Shown: piece after piece, positions 1-6,195 of the stretch | Numbering within the stretch: position 1 is the stretch's first letter | Layout of the letters: the number at the start of each line of letters is the position of its first letter | Virus record (IMG/VR): IMGVR_UViG_3300030117_002771 | Location: 1 to 23,617 of that record | DNA: 23,617 bases | Strand: one strand, 5' to 3' | Origin: a virus | Notes under the pieces: model-generated | What the model was told of the DNA's origin: nothing | The model's input: only the letters and a program-made list of their open reading frames with translations | Databases searched by the model: none | Made by a program: the position numbers and the translations under genes

Positions 1-1
1 A

Positions 2-106
2 ACTTTGCCGACACTTGATCTGTCGGAGATGATGCCTGTGTTACTCGGTATGCTCGGATTGGGGGGCTTACGTTCCTTCGAAAAGTATAAGAAAATATCG
101 AAATAA
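2..106 (+). CDS. Holin-like protein, C-terminal fragment (5' end outside window)
   Basis: An open frame enters from the left edge and stops at TAA 104-106, giving 34 residues. The visible tail has a hydrophobic stretch (PVLLGMLGLGGLRSFEK) followed by a basic end. This resembles the C-terminus of the three-transmembrane holin family of phages and gene transfer agents, where the last membrane helix leads into a GLR-(T/S)-x-EK motif. Holins permeabilise the inner membrane to time lysis. The stop is one base before the next ATG, so the genes are probably co-translated. With only the tail visible, any membrane protein with a similar end is possible. Confidence 0.5.
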   Translation, partial: TLPTLDLSEMMPVLLGMLGLGGLRSFEKYKKISK

Positions 107-107
107 G

Positions 108-248
108 ATGCCATTAACAAAAAAAGGTTCTAAGATTAAACGATCCATGAAGAAAACATATGGGTCTAAGAAGGGTGAAAAAGTTTTTTATGCCTCTGTT
201 AACAAGGGTGTAATTAAAGGTGCTAAACGCAAGTCAAGGAGAAAATGA
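108..248 (+). CDS. Small Lys-rich phage protein (46 aa)
   Basis: ATG at 108 follows the upstream stop directly and the frame closes with TGA 246-248, which overlaps the next ATG (ATGA). The 46-residue product is very basic, beginning MPLTKKGSKIKRSMKK and containing KKGEKVFYASVNKG near the middle. The pattern of a KKGE-x-VFYAS-x-NKG core in a short basic protein recurs in many tailed phages, where its function is unknown. The absence of hydrophobic segments suggests a soluble or nucleic-acid-contacting protein. I infer a real gene from the tight coupling on both sides and the family-like core; no function can be assigned. Confidence 0.7.
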   Translation: MPLTKKGSKIKRSMKKTYGSKKGEKVFYASVNKGVIKGAKRKSRRK

Positions 249-619
249 TGCCAAGAAAAAGAGATAAAGATAGCTCTATAGGACCAGTAGTTCGTAATGT
301 AAGAGTAGGTAATACCATTGAATCTATTTTGATGAGTGATCGTTTTGGTAATCCATTAGAGCGAGGAATGAGAAAAGGGTTGAACAAAGTAAAACCTAAT
401 CGTAAAGATATGCAAAGATCCTCTTCTTTTCAAAAAGGTGGAATGATCCCTCCAGAAAAGAAGGGCTTCAATATGTTGTCTGAAGAAGTTCAGCAAGAGA
501 TTAGTCCTAAATTAGCTGATGAGTTTATGCATGGTGGTGAAGTTGAGGCACCTAGTCAGAATGTTTCACGTGGAACAAGAGCCGCTATCAAAGGCACTAA
601 ATTTTCTGGCGTGTACTAG
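245..619 (+). CDS. Hypothetical protein with GG tags and AAIKGTKFSG C-terminus
   Basis: Product of 124 residues if the first ATG (245) is used; a second ATG follows at 248. It starts basic (PRKRDKD) and shows no membrane segment. Two glycine-pair motifs are visible, KGGMI at residues 64-68 and HGGEV at 96-100. The extreme C-terminus is RAAIKGTKFSGVY (112-124). The last 12 residues are repeated almost exactly at the end of the next gene. I do not recognise an enzyme or structural fold. The position next to lysis-like and capsid-assembly genes suggests a small virion-associated or assembly protein, which is inference only. Confidence 0.7.
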   Translation: MMPRKRDKDSSIGPVVRNVRVGNTIESILMSDRFGNPLERGMRKGLNKVKPNRKDMQRSSSFQKGGMIPPEKKGFNMLSEEVQQEISPKLADEFMHGGEVEAPSQNVSRGTRAAIKGTKFSGVY

Positions 620-855
620 GAGTTTTAAATGACTGATAAGAAAAAAGTTTCAGACGCTGATGTTATAGAAGCATTGGGCATTATGAATGATGCACAGGAT
701 CCCACTACTGAGGATGCTAGGATGTCTAAAGAAACATTACGTAACGCCACTCCAGAGCAAATAAAAGAGGCAAGAAAACAGTTAAATATACCATCCTTCA
801 GCCACGGTGGGTCAGTTGGCACAGGTGCTGCTATCAAAGGCACTAAGTTTTCTGG
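584..855 (+). repeat. 26-nt near-perfect direct repeat encoding shared C-terminal peptide
   Basis: Copies lie at 584-609 and 830-855 and differ at one base (A601 versus G847). Each encodes the AIKGTKFSG end of the two neighbouring small proteins. The identity includes third codon positions. This suggests recent duplication or recombination of the tail segment, not just convergence of the peptide. Confidence 0.85.
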
Positions 856-865
856 TACGTATTAA
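629..865 (+). CDS. Hypothetical protein sharing the AAIKGTKFSG C-terminus
   Basis: Product of 78 residues, preceded by AGGAG at 618-622. The N-terminal 55 residues are charged and look helical (DADVIEALGIMNDAQ, TPEQIKEARKQL). The end reads SHGGSV (58-63) then GAAIKGTKFSGTY. The C-terminal 12 residues match those of the gene just upstream in all but one position, and the GG-x-V motif before them is also shared, although the N-terminal parts look unrelated. I infer that the two proteins carry the same docking or targeting peptide. No known function is recognised. Confidence 0.7.
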   Translation: MTDKKKVSDADVIEALGIMNDAQDPTTEDARMSKETLRNATPEQIKEARKQLNIPSFSHGGSVGTGAAIKGTKFSGTY

Positions 866-868
866 AAC

Positions 869-1420
869 ATGGATAGTACTTGTTTATCTGATAGTGTTAA
901 GGAAGAGATTCGTCTTTGGTCTAAAGTATCTTTAGAAACGCCAGATGAAACTCTTAATAACTTACCTGTGTGTCCTTTTGCAAAAAATGCTTGGGACAGT
1001 GGAAGGGTAAAAATTCATGTGCAAAACATAGAGCAAAATAGGTTGGCTCTCTTAAATAAAACTATCGATAATTTTGATGATTCTTACGATGTTGAAATTA
1101 TTGTAGATCTTTCTTTTTGTGAGGAGACAAAAGTTTTTCATAGATGCATTGAAGACTACAATGAAAATCTTTGGAGGAAAGATATTTGGTTGATGGGGTA
1201 TCATCCTTATGATGAAGTTGATAGTGAAGATGTAGGTTTTGAACCTATTGTTGATAGATCATATACTATGATTTTTGTTCAAAGGTTATCAAAACTGCAA
1301 GAAGCGTCCGACAAGTTGTCGATGCGGGGATACTATGAAAACTTGAAAGAGTATATTAGTAATCCTTATTTTCGTGAAAGAAAACGTGCTTATAGGAGAA
1401 TGTTAAAATGCCAGGTGTAA
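869..1420 (+). CDS. CPFAK-motif protein, DUF1415-like (uncertain)
   Basis: Product of 183 residues with no signal peptide or membrane segment. Near residues 32-42 it has NLPVCPFAKNAW, followed by a G-x-V-x-I strand. Later come a GYHPYDEVDSED segment and a Tyr/Arg-rich C-terminal helix. A CPFAK motif soon after an N-terminal helix, followed by alternating beta strands, recalls the DUF1415 family of small soluble proteins of unknown function. Similar proteins occur in marine phages and I have no biochemical role for them. The 3' end overlaps the next gene by 13 bases. The single Cys in CPFAK could be functional, but that is speculation. Confidence 0.6.
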   Translation: MDSTCLSDSVKEEIRLWSKVSLETPDETLNNLPVCPFAKNAWDSGRVKIHVQNIEQNRLALLNKTIDNFDDSYDVEIIVDLSFCEETKVFHRCIEDYNENLWRKDIWLMGYHPYDEVDSEDVGFEPIVDRSYTMIFVQRLSKLQEASDKLSMRGYYENLKEYISNPYFRERKRAYRRMLKCQV

Positions 1421-1572
1421 GAGGAAAAGGTATGGCTAAAAAAGCCAAGGAAAAAGCCAAGAAAATGACTAGAAAGAAAACACCAGCTAAAAAGAAAACA
1501 GGCATGCGAGGTGGTGGAATGGTTCCCAAGAAAATGGGCATGCGAGGTGGTGGAATGGTAAAGAAGCGTTAA
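1408..1572 (+). CDS. Tiny polybasic protein with duplicated RGGGMV tag (54 aa)
   Basis: ATG 1408 to TAA 1570-1572, overlapping the end of the preceding gene. An AGGAGAA ribosome-binding site lies 7 bases upstream (1394-1400). The 54-residue product begins MPGVRGKGMAKKAKEKAKK, is dominated by Lys, and ends with two copies of GMRGGGMV-x-KK, the last reading MRGGGMVKKR. It has no acidic patches and no hydrophobic core, so it is probably disordered alone and binds DNA or an acidic protein partner. The GGG-M-V motif resembles the GG-x-V motifs of other proteins in this window. Function unknown. Confidence 0.65.
   Translation: MPGVRGKGMAKKAKEKAKKMTRKKTPAKKKTGMRGGGMVPKKMGMRGGGMVKKR
1501..1559 (+). 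repeat. Perfect 23-nt tandem direct repeat, 36-nt period
   Basis: Two identical 23-nt copies at 1501-1523 and 1537-1559 encode GMRGGGMV twice in the C-terminus of the 54-residue basic protein. The period of 36 bases is 12 codons, so the frame is kept. This fits duplication of a peptide tag. Confidence 0.9.
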
Positions 1573-1576
1573 GAAC

Positions 1577-1789
1577 GTGGATGTTGTCGATTTGTGTAGA
1601 CACCTGTATAAGGTGTATCAAGGAAGAGAGGAGGAGATCTCCTCTCTTCTGACAAACGGTATGGCGCAAGATATGTCGCAATACCGCCAGCTAGTAGGTG
1701 AGGTACAGGGCCTTCGCTTTGCTAGAGATGAAATCAAGTCCCTGCTGGAGAAAACAGAAGAAGATGTCGAAGACACTTTACGTACCTAA
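1577..1789 (+). CDS. Small helical protein upstream of GroES-like gene (70 aa)
   Basis: The frame opens with GTG at 1577 and ends with TAA 1787-1789. The predicted product of 70 residues has a Leu/Val-rich N-terminus (VVDLCRHLYKVYQ) and a charged helical C-terminal half (RDEIKSLLEKTEEDVE), suggesting a short alpha-helical or coiled-coil protein. It overlaps the start of the GroES-like gene by 26 bases in another frame. There is no ATG in a better position, so the GTG start is accepted with caution. I do not recognise the family; a role in capsid assembly is suggested only by position. Confidence 0.55.
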   Translation: MDVVDLCRHLYKVYQGREEEISSLLTNGMAQDMSQYRQLVGEVQGLRFARDEIKSLLEKTEEDVEDTLRT

Positions 1790-2222
1790 TGAGGTCGCAG
1801 AAAAGAATAAACCCACAGCAAAAGTTGCATATATTGAAGAAAAGGATCGAGTTTTAGATCCGTCACTCCTAGATAAATCACTTGTACAAAGACTTCCACA
1901 ACCAACAGGTTGGCGGGTTTTAGTTATGCCCTACAAAGGGAAAGCTAAAACAGACGGAGGTGTTTATCTTCCTGATCAGATTGTTGAAAGGGAGGCTGTT
2001 GCTACGGTTGTGTGTTATGTATTAGCGGTTGGACCGCTAGCATATGTTGATGAATCCAAGTTTGGGTCTAAAGCAAAACCGTGGTGTAAAAAAGGTGACT
2101 GGGTTTGTATAGGTAGATACGCGGGGGCTCGTTTTACTATTGATGGCGGAGAGGTTCGCATCATTAATGATGATGAGGTTATCGCTACTATTTTAGATCC
2201 AGATGACATAAAGCATATCTAA
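1764..2222 (+). CDS. GroES-like co-chaperonin (Cpn10 family)
   Basis: I start at ATG 1764, not at the upstream in-frame codon 1698, because the earlier 22 codons read an unrelated Cys/Trp/Lys sequence inside the preceding gene. The 152-residue protein has a 45-residue N-terminal extension and then a GroES-like core: RVLVMP (51-56), TDGGVYLP (63-70, mobile-loop region in the family), AVG (88-90), KKGDWVCIGRYAG (109-121) and a final IINDDEVIATI strand. GroES caps the GroEL ring and helps fold substrates. A phage copy next to scaffold and capsid genes probably helps the host chaperonin fold the major capsid protein, as T4 gp31 does. It is longer than bacterial GroES (about 97 residues). Confidence 0.85.
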   Translation: MSKTLYVPNEVAEKNKPTAKVAYIEEKDRVLDPSLLDKSLVQRLPQPTGWRVLVMPYKGKAKTDGGVYLPDQIVEREAVATVVCYVLAVGPLAYVDESKFGSKAKPWCKKGDWVCIGRYAGARFTIDGGEVRIINDDEVIATILDPDDIKHI

Positions 2223-2232
2223 GGAGGTTATT

Positions 2233-3147
2233 ATGGCTGAAGAGGCAATCAAGCAAGAGGTTGACGAAGATGTTGAAATTATTTTGGACGACAACAGCAC
2301 TACGTCAGAGACTGTTGATGTTGAGAACAAAGCTCAAGATACTTTGCAAGAAAGTGAAAAAAAAGTTTCTACTAGTGAAGTTGAAACTCAAGAAAACTCT
2401 GAAGAGGAGATAGATCAGTATAGTAAATCTGTTCAAAACAGGATTAAAAAACTGGTTACCGCACGAAGGCAAGAGGAAAGAGATAAAGAAGAGGCTATTC
2501 GATACGCTGAAGCTCTTCGCAAAGAAAACGAAGAGTTAAAAGAAAGAAATACAACTCTTAATAAAGGGTATAATGCTCAATACGAGGGAAGAGTTGGATC
2601 TCAGCTAGAACAAGCTAAAAAAGCATTTAAAGATGCTTATGATAGCGGAGACTCTGATGCTATCGTTGCGGCAAATCAAGCTATTGCCCGTATCACACTT
2701 GACGAGGAAAGGTTACGAGTAATCAAAGCTCGTGAAGAAAAAAACGAAGCGGCTGTTCAACAACAACAACAACCGCAAGAACAACAACCAGCAGCAAACC
2801 CTGACCCAAAGGCCAAAGCATGGGCTGATCGTAATGATTGGTTTGGAAATGATCGTGTTATGACGGTTGGAGCTTATGCAATACACGAGGATTTGGCTAA
2901 CGAGGGGTTTGACTTAACATCAGATGATTACTATTCTGAGCTAGATAAAAGATTAAGGGTTGAATTTCCTCAAAAATTTGAGAATAATACAACCAACGGG
3001 GGAACTGCCAGAGTCGCTTCTGCTGATAGTTCCGCTTCCCGCAGTACAAAAAAGGGGCGCAGAGCCGTCAAGTTAACACCGTCACAAGTTGCGATAGCAA
3101 AAAAACTTGGCGTTTCTCTTGAAGACTATGCAAAACATGTAAAGTGA
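2233..3147 (+). CDS. Capsid scaffolding-like protein
   Basis: Product of 304 residues with a strong AAGGAGGT ribosome-binding site (2221-2228) just before ATG 2233. The first 70 residues are very acidic (DEDVEIILDD). A long charged coiled-coil region follows (about 65-185), with a Gln-rich tract (QQQQQPQEQQ) near residues 175-187. The C-terminus is basic and helical, ending in TPSQVAIAKKLGVSLEDYAK. An acidic, coiled-coil protein with a basic C-terminal helix immediately upstream of the major capsid gene is the usual scaffold pattern; the C-terminal helix would contact coat subunits during prohead assembly. No protease motif is visible. Confidence 0.78.
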   Translation: MAEEAIKQEVDEDVEIILDDNSTTSETVDVENKAQDTLQESEKKVSTSEVETQENSEEEIDQYSKSVQNRIKKLVTARRQEERDKEEAIRYAEALRKENEELKERNTTLNKGYNAQYEGRVGSQLEQAKKAFKDAYDSGDSDAIVAANQAIARITLDEERLRVIKAREEKNEAAVQQQQQPQEQQPAANPDPKAKAWADRNDWFGNDRVMTVGAYAIHEDLANEGFDLTSDDYYSELDKRLRVEFPQKFENNTTNGGTARVASADSSASRSTKKGRRAVKLTPSQVAIAKKLGVSLEDYAKHVK

Positions 3148-3155
3148 GGAGAACC

Positions 3156-3614
3156 ATGACGGAAAGAACACCTAGAGCGGCAAAAACTCGTGCAGGAACT
3201 GCACGACCTAAACCTTGGGCACCACCTCAGAAGCTAGATGCTCCAGAGCCACCCCCAGGGTATGTACATCGTTGGATTAGGACTGCTATTCGTGGCGAGG
3301 ACGATAGAATGAACATGCATGCACGTTTACGTGAAGGATGGGAATTAGTTCGAGCAGAAGAGCATCCTGATTTTGACGCACCAACCATAGATGAAGGCAA
3401 GCATGCTGGAGTCATTGGCGTAGGCGGGTTAGTTTTAGCCCGTATACCTGAAGAGACAGTTGACCAACGCACCGAATACTATCGGGATCGGACCCGTGAT
3501 CAGATGGTAGCTGTTGACCAGGACCTGATGAGGGAACAACACCCCTCAATGCCGATCAAAAATGAACGGCAAAGTCGTGTATCATTCGGAGGTCGCGCAA
3601 GCGATCAGAGTTAA
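3156..3614 (+). CDS. Conserved phage head-region protein
   Basis: I choose ATG 3156, which sits 4 bases after AGGAG (3147-3151). The in-frame GTG at 3144 would add only MRRT and overlap the previous stop. The 152-residue product has a basic, Pro-rich N-terminus (TPRAAKTRAG, PKPWAPP), then PGYVHRWIR, then RLREGWELVRAEEHP, and an Arg-rich C-terminal half. The order R-W-(I/V)-R, GEDD, then RLREGWE is familiar from phage proteins encoded between scaffold and capsid genes in many phages, where the role is not established. A minor head or capsid-assembly component is the best inference. Confidence 0.65.
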   Translation: MTERTPRAAKTRAGTARPKPWAPPQKLDAPEPPPGYVHRWIRTAIRGEDDRMNMHARLREGWELVRAEEHPDFDAPTIDEGKHAGVIGVGGLVLARIPEETVDQRTEYYRDRTRDQMVAVDQDLMREQHPSMPIKNERQSRVSFGGRASDQS

Positions 3615-3636
3615 TTTAAACTAGGAGAGAAATCCA

Positions 3637-4281
3637 ATGGCAAATGCTAATGGTGCTTTCGGTCTTCGAGCTATCGGTAAGGTAGGTCAGAACACCAACT
3701 CCACTGGTTTTTCAGGGTATACGCAATACGAGATTGCAAGTGATAACTCAAATTCAATCTTTCAGGGTTCACCGGTCATACCGCTTTCTACTGGTTTCAT
3801 AGACATAGTAGGTGCGGCAGCTGGTGGAACTGTTGGTCTTTTGGGTGCATTCAACGGTTGCGAATACGTATCCTCAACTACCGGTGAAAAAGTCTTTTCC
3901 AACTATTGGCCTGGGTCTGGTGCAGACTCTAACCATCCGGTTAAGGCGTTCGTTTATGATGATCCAATGCAGTTATATTCAATTGCAACGGATGCGTCTG
4001 TTACCAGTGAAGCAACTTTGCGTGGTCATGTGTTTGCTAACGCTAACTTCTCAAGTGGCGCAAGTGGGTCTACTACAACAGGTAAATCCTCTGGTGCTTT
4101 AGCTGTAAGCACAATCAACACCACCAATACACTCAACCTACGTATCATGGGTTGGCAGGAAGATGCTGAGAATCAGGATTTTGCTGCTGCTGGTATTCCT
4201 GTAATTGTTCGTTTAAACAACCACTTCAATAGTCCAAACGGTGCTATTGCTGGTGGCACTGTTTCTACGACCGGCGTGTAA
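3637..4281 (+). CDS. Probable capsid decoration/structural protein
   Basis: Product of 214 residues preceded by AGGAGAGA. It starts MANANGAFGLRAIGKVG and is rich in Gly, Ser, Thr and Asn with few charges, consistent with a beta-rich virion protein. The N-terminal MAN-x-x-GAFGLR pattern, followed by a Y-x-I segment and GSPVI, occurs in proteins encoded just before or after the major capsid gene of many phages and often annotated as head or structural proteins. It contains no membrane segment. It probably binds the capsid surface or stabilises it. An alternative is a second coat protein. Confidence 0.65.
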   Translation: MANANGAFGLRAIGKVGQNTNSTGFSGYTQYEIASDNSNSIFQGSPVIPLSTGFIDIVGAAAGGTVGLLGAFNGCEYVSSTTGEKVFSNYWPGSGADSNHPVKAFVYDDPMQLYSIATDASVTSEATLRGHVFANANFSSGASGSTTTGKSSGALAVSTINTTNTLNLRIMGWQEDAENQDFAAAGIPVIVRLNNHFNSPNGAIAGGTVSTTGV

Positions 4282-4295
4282 GGAGGGTATAGATA

Positions 4296-5204
4296 ATGGC
4301 TATTTCTCGCGCACAACTCGCAAAAGAGCTTGAGCCAGGTCTTAATGCTCTTTTTGGTTTAGAGTACGATAGATACGAAAACCAGCATGCTGAAATCTTC
4401 ACAACCGAAACTTCAGATCGAGCATTTGAAGAGGAGGTGATGTTGTCAGGTTTTGGAACCGCGCCAACTAAGAGTGAAGGTTCCGCAGTAGCATTTGATG
4501 ATGCTAATGAGGCATACACTGCACGGTACAACCATGAAACCATAGCTCTTGCTTTCTCTATTACAGAAGAGGCAGTAGAAGACAATCTTTATGATCGTCT
4601 TGGTTCACGGTACACTCGTGCTTTGGCTCGCTCCATGGCTCATACTAAACAAGTTAAAGCTGCCGCAGTGTTAAATAGTGCTTTTGACAGCACCGTAAAA
4701 GGTGGAGATGGGGTTGAACTTTGTTCTACCGCACATCCATTAACTAACGGTAGCACGTTTGCTAACGAACCATCCACAGCGGCGGATCTTAATGAAACTT
4801 CCCTTGAGGATGCTTTAATTAATATCTCTGCATTCGTTGACGAAAGAGGTCTTAGGGTGGCTCTTAGAGGTGTAAAACTAGTCGTTCCTAGACAACTACA
4901 GTTTGTAGCTGAAAGAATTATGGCTTCAAATCTTCGCTCTGGAACTGCCGATAACGACATCAACGCGATGCGTTCTATGGGTATGCTTCCTGAGGGATAC
5001 GTTGTGAATGACTTCTTGACGGACACAGATGCATTCTTTGTCCTTTCGGATACGCCTCGTGGCTTTATTCACTTCGAGAGAACCCCACTTTCCACACAAA
5101 TGGAAGGTGATTTTGACACAGGTAACATGCGTTACAAAGCGAGAGAAAGATATAGCTTCGGCTTCTCTGATCCTCGTTGTGTCTTTGGATCCCCTGGAGC
5201 TTAG
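4296..5204 (+). CDS. Major capsid protein
   Basis: Product of 302 residues with a strong AAGGAGGG ribosome-binding site 7-8 bases before ATG 4296. The N-terminal half has an N-arm/E-loop-like stretch (GLEYDRYENQHAEIFTTE), then a helix-rich region with AHPLTNGS (AHPL at 146-149), a motif seen in HK97-fold coat proteins of many phages. The C-terminal part has a long helix (RQLQFVAERIMAS), a PEGYVVNDFL strand and RYKARERYSFGFSDPR, typical of the A-domain/P-domain end. There is no obvious protease-cleaved delta domain, consistent with a separate scaffold upstream. A transcription terminator follows closely, as expected for a highly expressed gene. Confidence 0.88.
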   Translation: MAISRAQLAKELEPGLNALFGLEYDRYENQHAEIFTTETSDRAFEEEVMLSGFGTAPTKSEGSAVAFDDANEAYTARYNHETIALAFSITEEAVEDNLYDRLGSRYTRALARSMAHTKQVKAAAVLNSAFDSTVKGGDGVELCSTAHPLTNGSTFANEPSTAADLNETSLEDALINISAFVDERGLRVALRGVKLVVPRQLQFVAERIMASNLRSGTADNDINAMRSMGMLPEGYVVNDFLTDTDAFFVLSDTPRGFIHFERTPLSTQMEGDFDTGNMRYKARERYSFGFSDPRCVFGSPGA

Positions 5205-5223
5205 AAGATTCCGTAGTGAAACT

Positions 5224-5259
5224 AAGGGGGCGGAACCTATTGAACCGCTCCCTTTTTTT
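5224..5259 (+). terminator. Rho-independent terminator after the capsid gene
   Basis: A stem is formed by GGGGGCGG (5226-5233) and CCGCTCCC (5245-5252), with one G-U pair and two extra A-U pairs at the base. The 11-base loop is AACCTATTGAA and seven T follow (5253-5259). This is a classical intrinsic terminator and probably trims or attenuates capsid transcripts. Confidence 0.85.
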
Positions 5260-5268
5260 CTTTATAGT
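5240..5268 (+). promoter_or_regulatory. Possible sigma70-like promoter
   Basis: TTGAAC (5240-5245) and TATAGT (5263-5268) are separated by 17 bases and match the -35 and -10 consensus at 4 of 6 and 5 of 6 positions. It overlaps the terminator, so it could restart transcription of the downstream structural genes. AT-rich DNA produces such matches by chance, so confidence is low. Confidence 0.3.
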
Positions 5269-5327
5269 ATTAAACATTCCTGACGATTGCATTGTGTGAT
5301 CGACATTAGCCAAGACAGGAGAATAAC

Positions 5328-6044
5328 ATGGCTGTTCATTTTACTGGTCCCGTACTTTTTGCTGGCAAGGACGGTCAGCGCAAATGGTTTGAAAATTTAC
5401 CCGTTGACAAAAACCCTGATTACTTAGTCTACATGGATGACTTTACAGGTGTGTCTCTTGATGACACAGATGACTGGACTGTTATCAAAGACAGCAGTGC
5501 ATCAGCAGATATCGCCGCAGATGTGGTAAACGGTGCGATAACACTAAGCTCACAAGCAACCACTGATAATGATGGTGCCTCTATTCAGGGTAATGAAATT
5601 TTTGCATTGTCTACGACTCGTGATGTTTGGTTTGAAACAAAGTTGACCCCAACGGATGCAGAAGGTGACGCAATGGATATATGCGTTGGTCTTACAGTTA
5701 ACTTTGCTACTAACCCTGAAGCAATGCTCACAGCAGCAGATCGTATTGTTTTTCAAGTAGATGATGGTGATAGCAATATTGATTGTGTTACAGAAAAAGA
5801 TGGAACCGCAACAACCACTGATAGTGGTGTGGATATTGCCAGTGGCACAGCTGTGACATTAGGTTTTCATGTTAAAGGCACAGGTTCTGTTGAGTTTTTT
5901 GTCAACAGAAATTTAGTTGCTACGCATACAACTAATCTTCCTGACAATGAAAACTTAGCGATTGCAGCTATGGAGTTGTCTGGTTCTGCTACTGGAACTA
6001 AATCAATGAATGTTGATTATCTCTTCGCCGCGCAAAACCGTTAA
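5328..6044 (+). CDS. Beta-rich structural protein, possible jelly-roll domain
   Basis: Product of 238 residues with AGGAG 9 bases before ATG 5328. It starts MAVHFTGPVLFAGKDGQ, then DDFTG (37-41) and alternating short strands through to a C-terminal MNVDYLFAAQ. The acidic, Thr/Asp-rich composition, absence of helices and the DDF-x-G and VWFETKL strands resemble LamG/concanavalin-like jelly-roll domains used in capsid decoration or fibre proteins. Comparable proteins beginning with a GPVLF segment follow the capsid gene in marine phages. It probably sits on the outside of the head. The carbohydrate-binding possibility is inference. Confidence 0.6.
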   Translation: MAVHFTGPVLFAGKDGQRKWFENLPVDKNPDYLVYMDDFTGVSLDDTDDWTVIKDSSASADIAADVVNGAITLSSQATTDNDGASIQGNEIFALSTTRDVWFETKLTPTDAEGDAMDICVGLTVNFATNPEAMLTAADRIVFQVDDGDSNIDCVTEKDGTATTTDSGVDIASGTAVTLGFHVKGTGSVEFFVNRNLVATHTTNLPDNENLAIAAMELSGSATGTKSMNVDYLFAAQNR

Positions 6045-6054
6045 GGAGTAAGGT

Positions 6055-6192
6055 ATGACTACTTCCTCCAAGACTAAACCCAAAGCCACCGCGAAGAAGG
6101 CTACCGCGAAGAGGGTTTCTAAAAAGGACTTACCTCCTGTTGGAAGCGCGAAGCGTAAGGCACTGATTCTGCGGGGTGATATAAAGGAGTAG
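6055..6192 (+). CDS. Tiny Lys/Ala-rich protein (45 aa)
   Basis: ATG 6055 to TAG 6190-6192, with AAGGAG at 6043-6048 upstream. The 45-residue product starts MTTSSKTKPKATAKKATAK, a histone-tail-like Lys/Ala/Thr sequence, and ends DLPPVGSAKRKALILRGD. The last codons contain AAGGAG, which also serves as the ribosome-binding site of the next gene. It has no acidic or hydrophobic core. It is the first of a series of polybasic small proteins. I infer nucleic-acid or capsid-interior binding; no family is recognised. Confidence 0.6.
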   Translation: MTTSSKTKPKATAKKATAKRVSKKDLPPVGSAKRKALILRGDIKE

Positions 6193-6195
6193 ATT

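Larger units (their letters stand above)
5205..5327 (+). other. Only sizeable intergenic region, between capsid gene and next structural gene
   Basis: This 123-base stretch is the longest non-coding gap in the window. It holds a hairpin/T-run terminator (5224-5259), a possible promoter across it (5240-5268) and a ribosome-binding site AGGAG before ATG 5328. I see no tRNA or convincing small gene in it. A +1-frame extension of an overlapping frame runs through to 5283 but would read across the terminator. Confidence 0.8.

Noticed and set aside
1356-1681. Two minus-strand open frames over the small basic gene and its neighbour
   Set aside because: They are mirror images of Lys-rich and repeat codons, giving Phe/Leu/Pro-rich products without support.
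1698-1763. Upstream start for the GroES-like gene
   Set aside because: The added 22 residues do not resemble the family and lie inside the upstream coding frame; ATG 1764 gives a natural start.
3144-3155. GTG start for the 3156 gene
   Set aside because: It overlaps the preceding stop and would place the AGGAG ribosome-binding site inside the coding region.
5029-5283. A +1 frame open past the capsid stop, suggesting a frameshifted longer capsid form
   Set aside because: No slippery sequence is seen at the stop, and the extended frame would be translated through the terminator hairpin and T-run.
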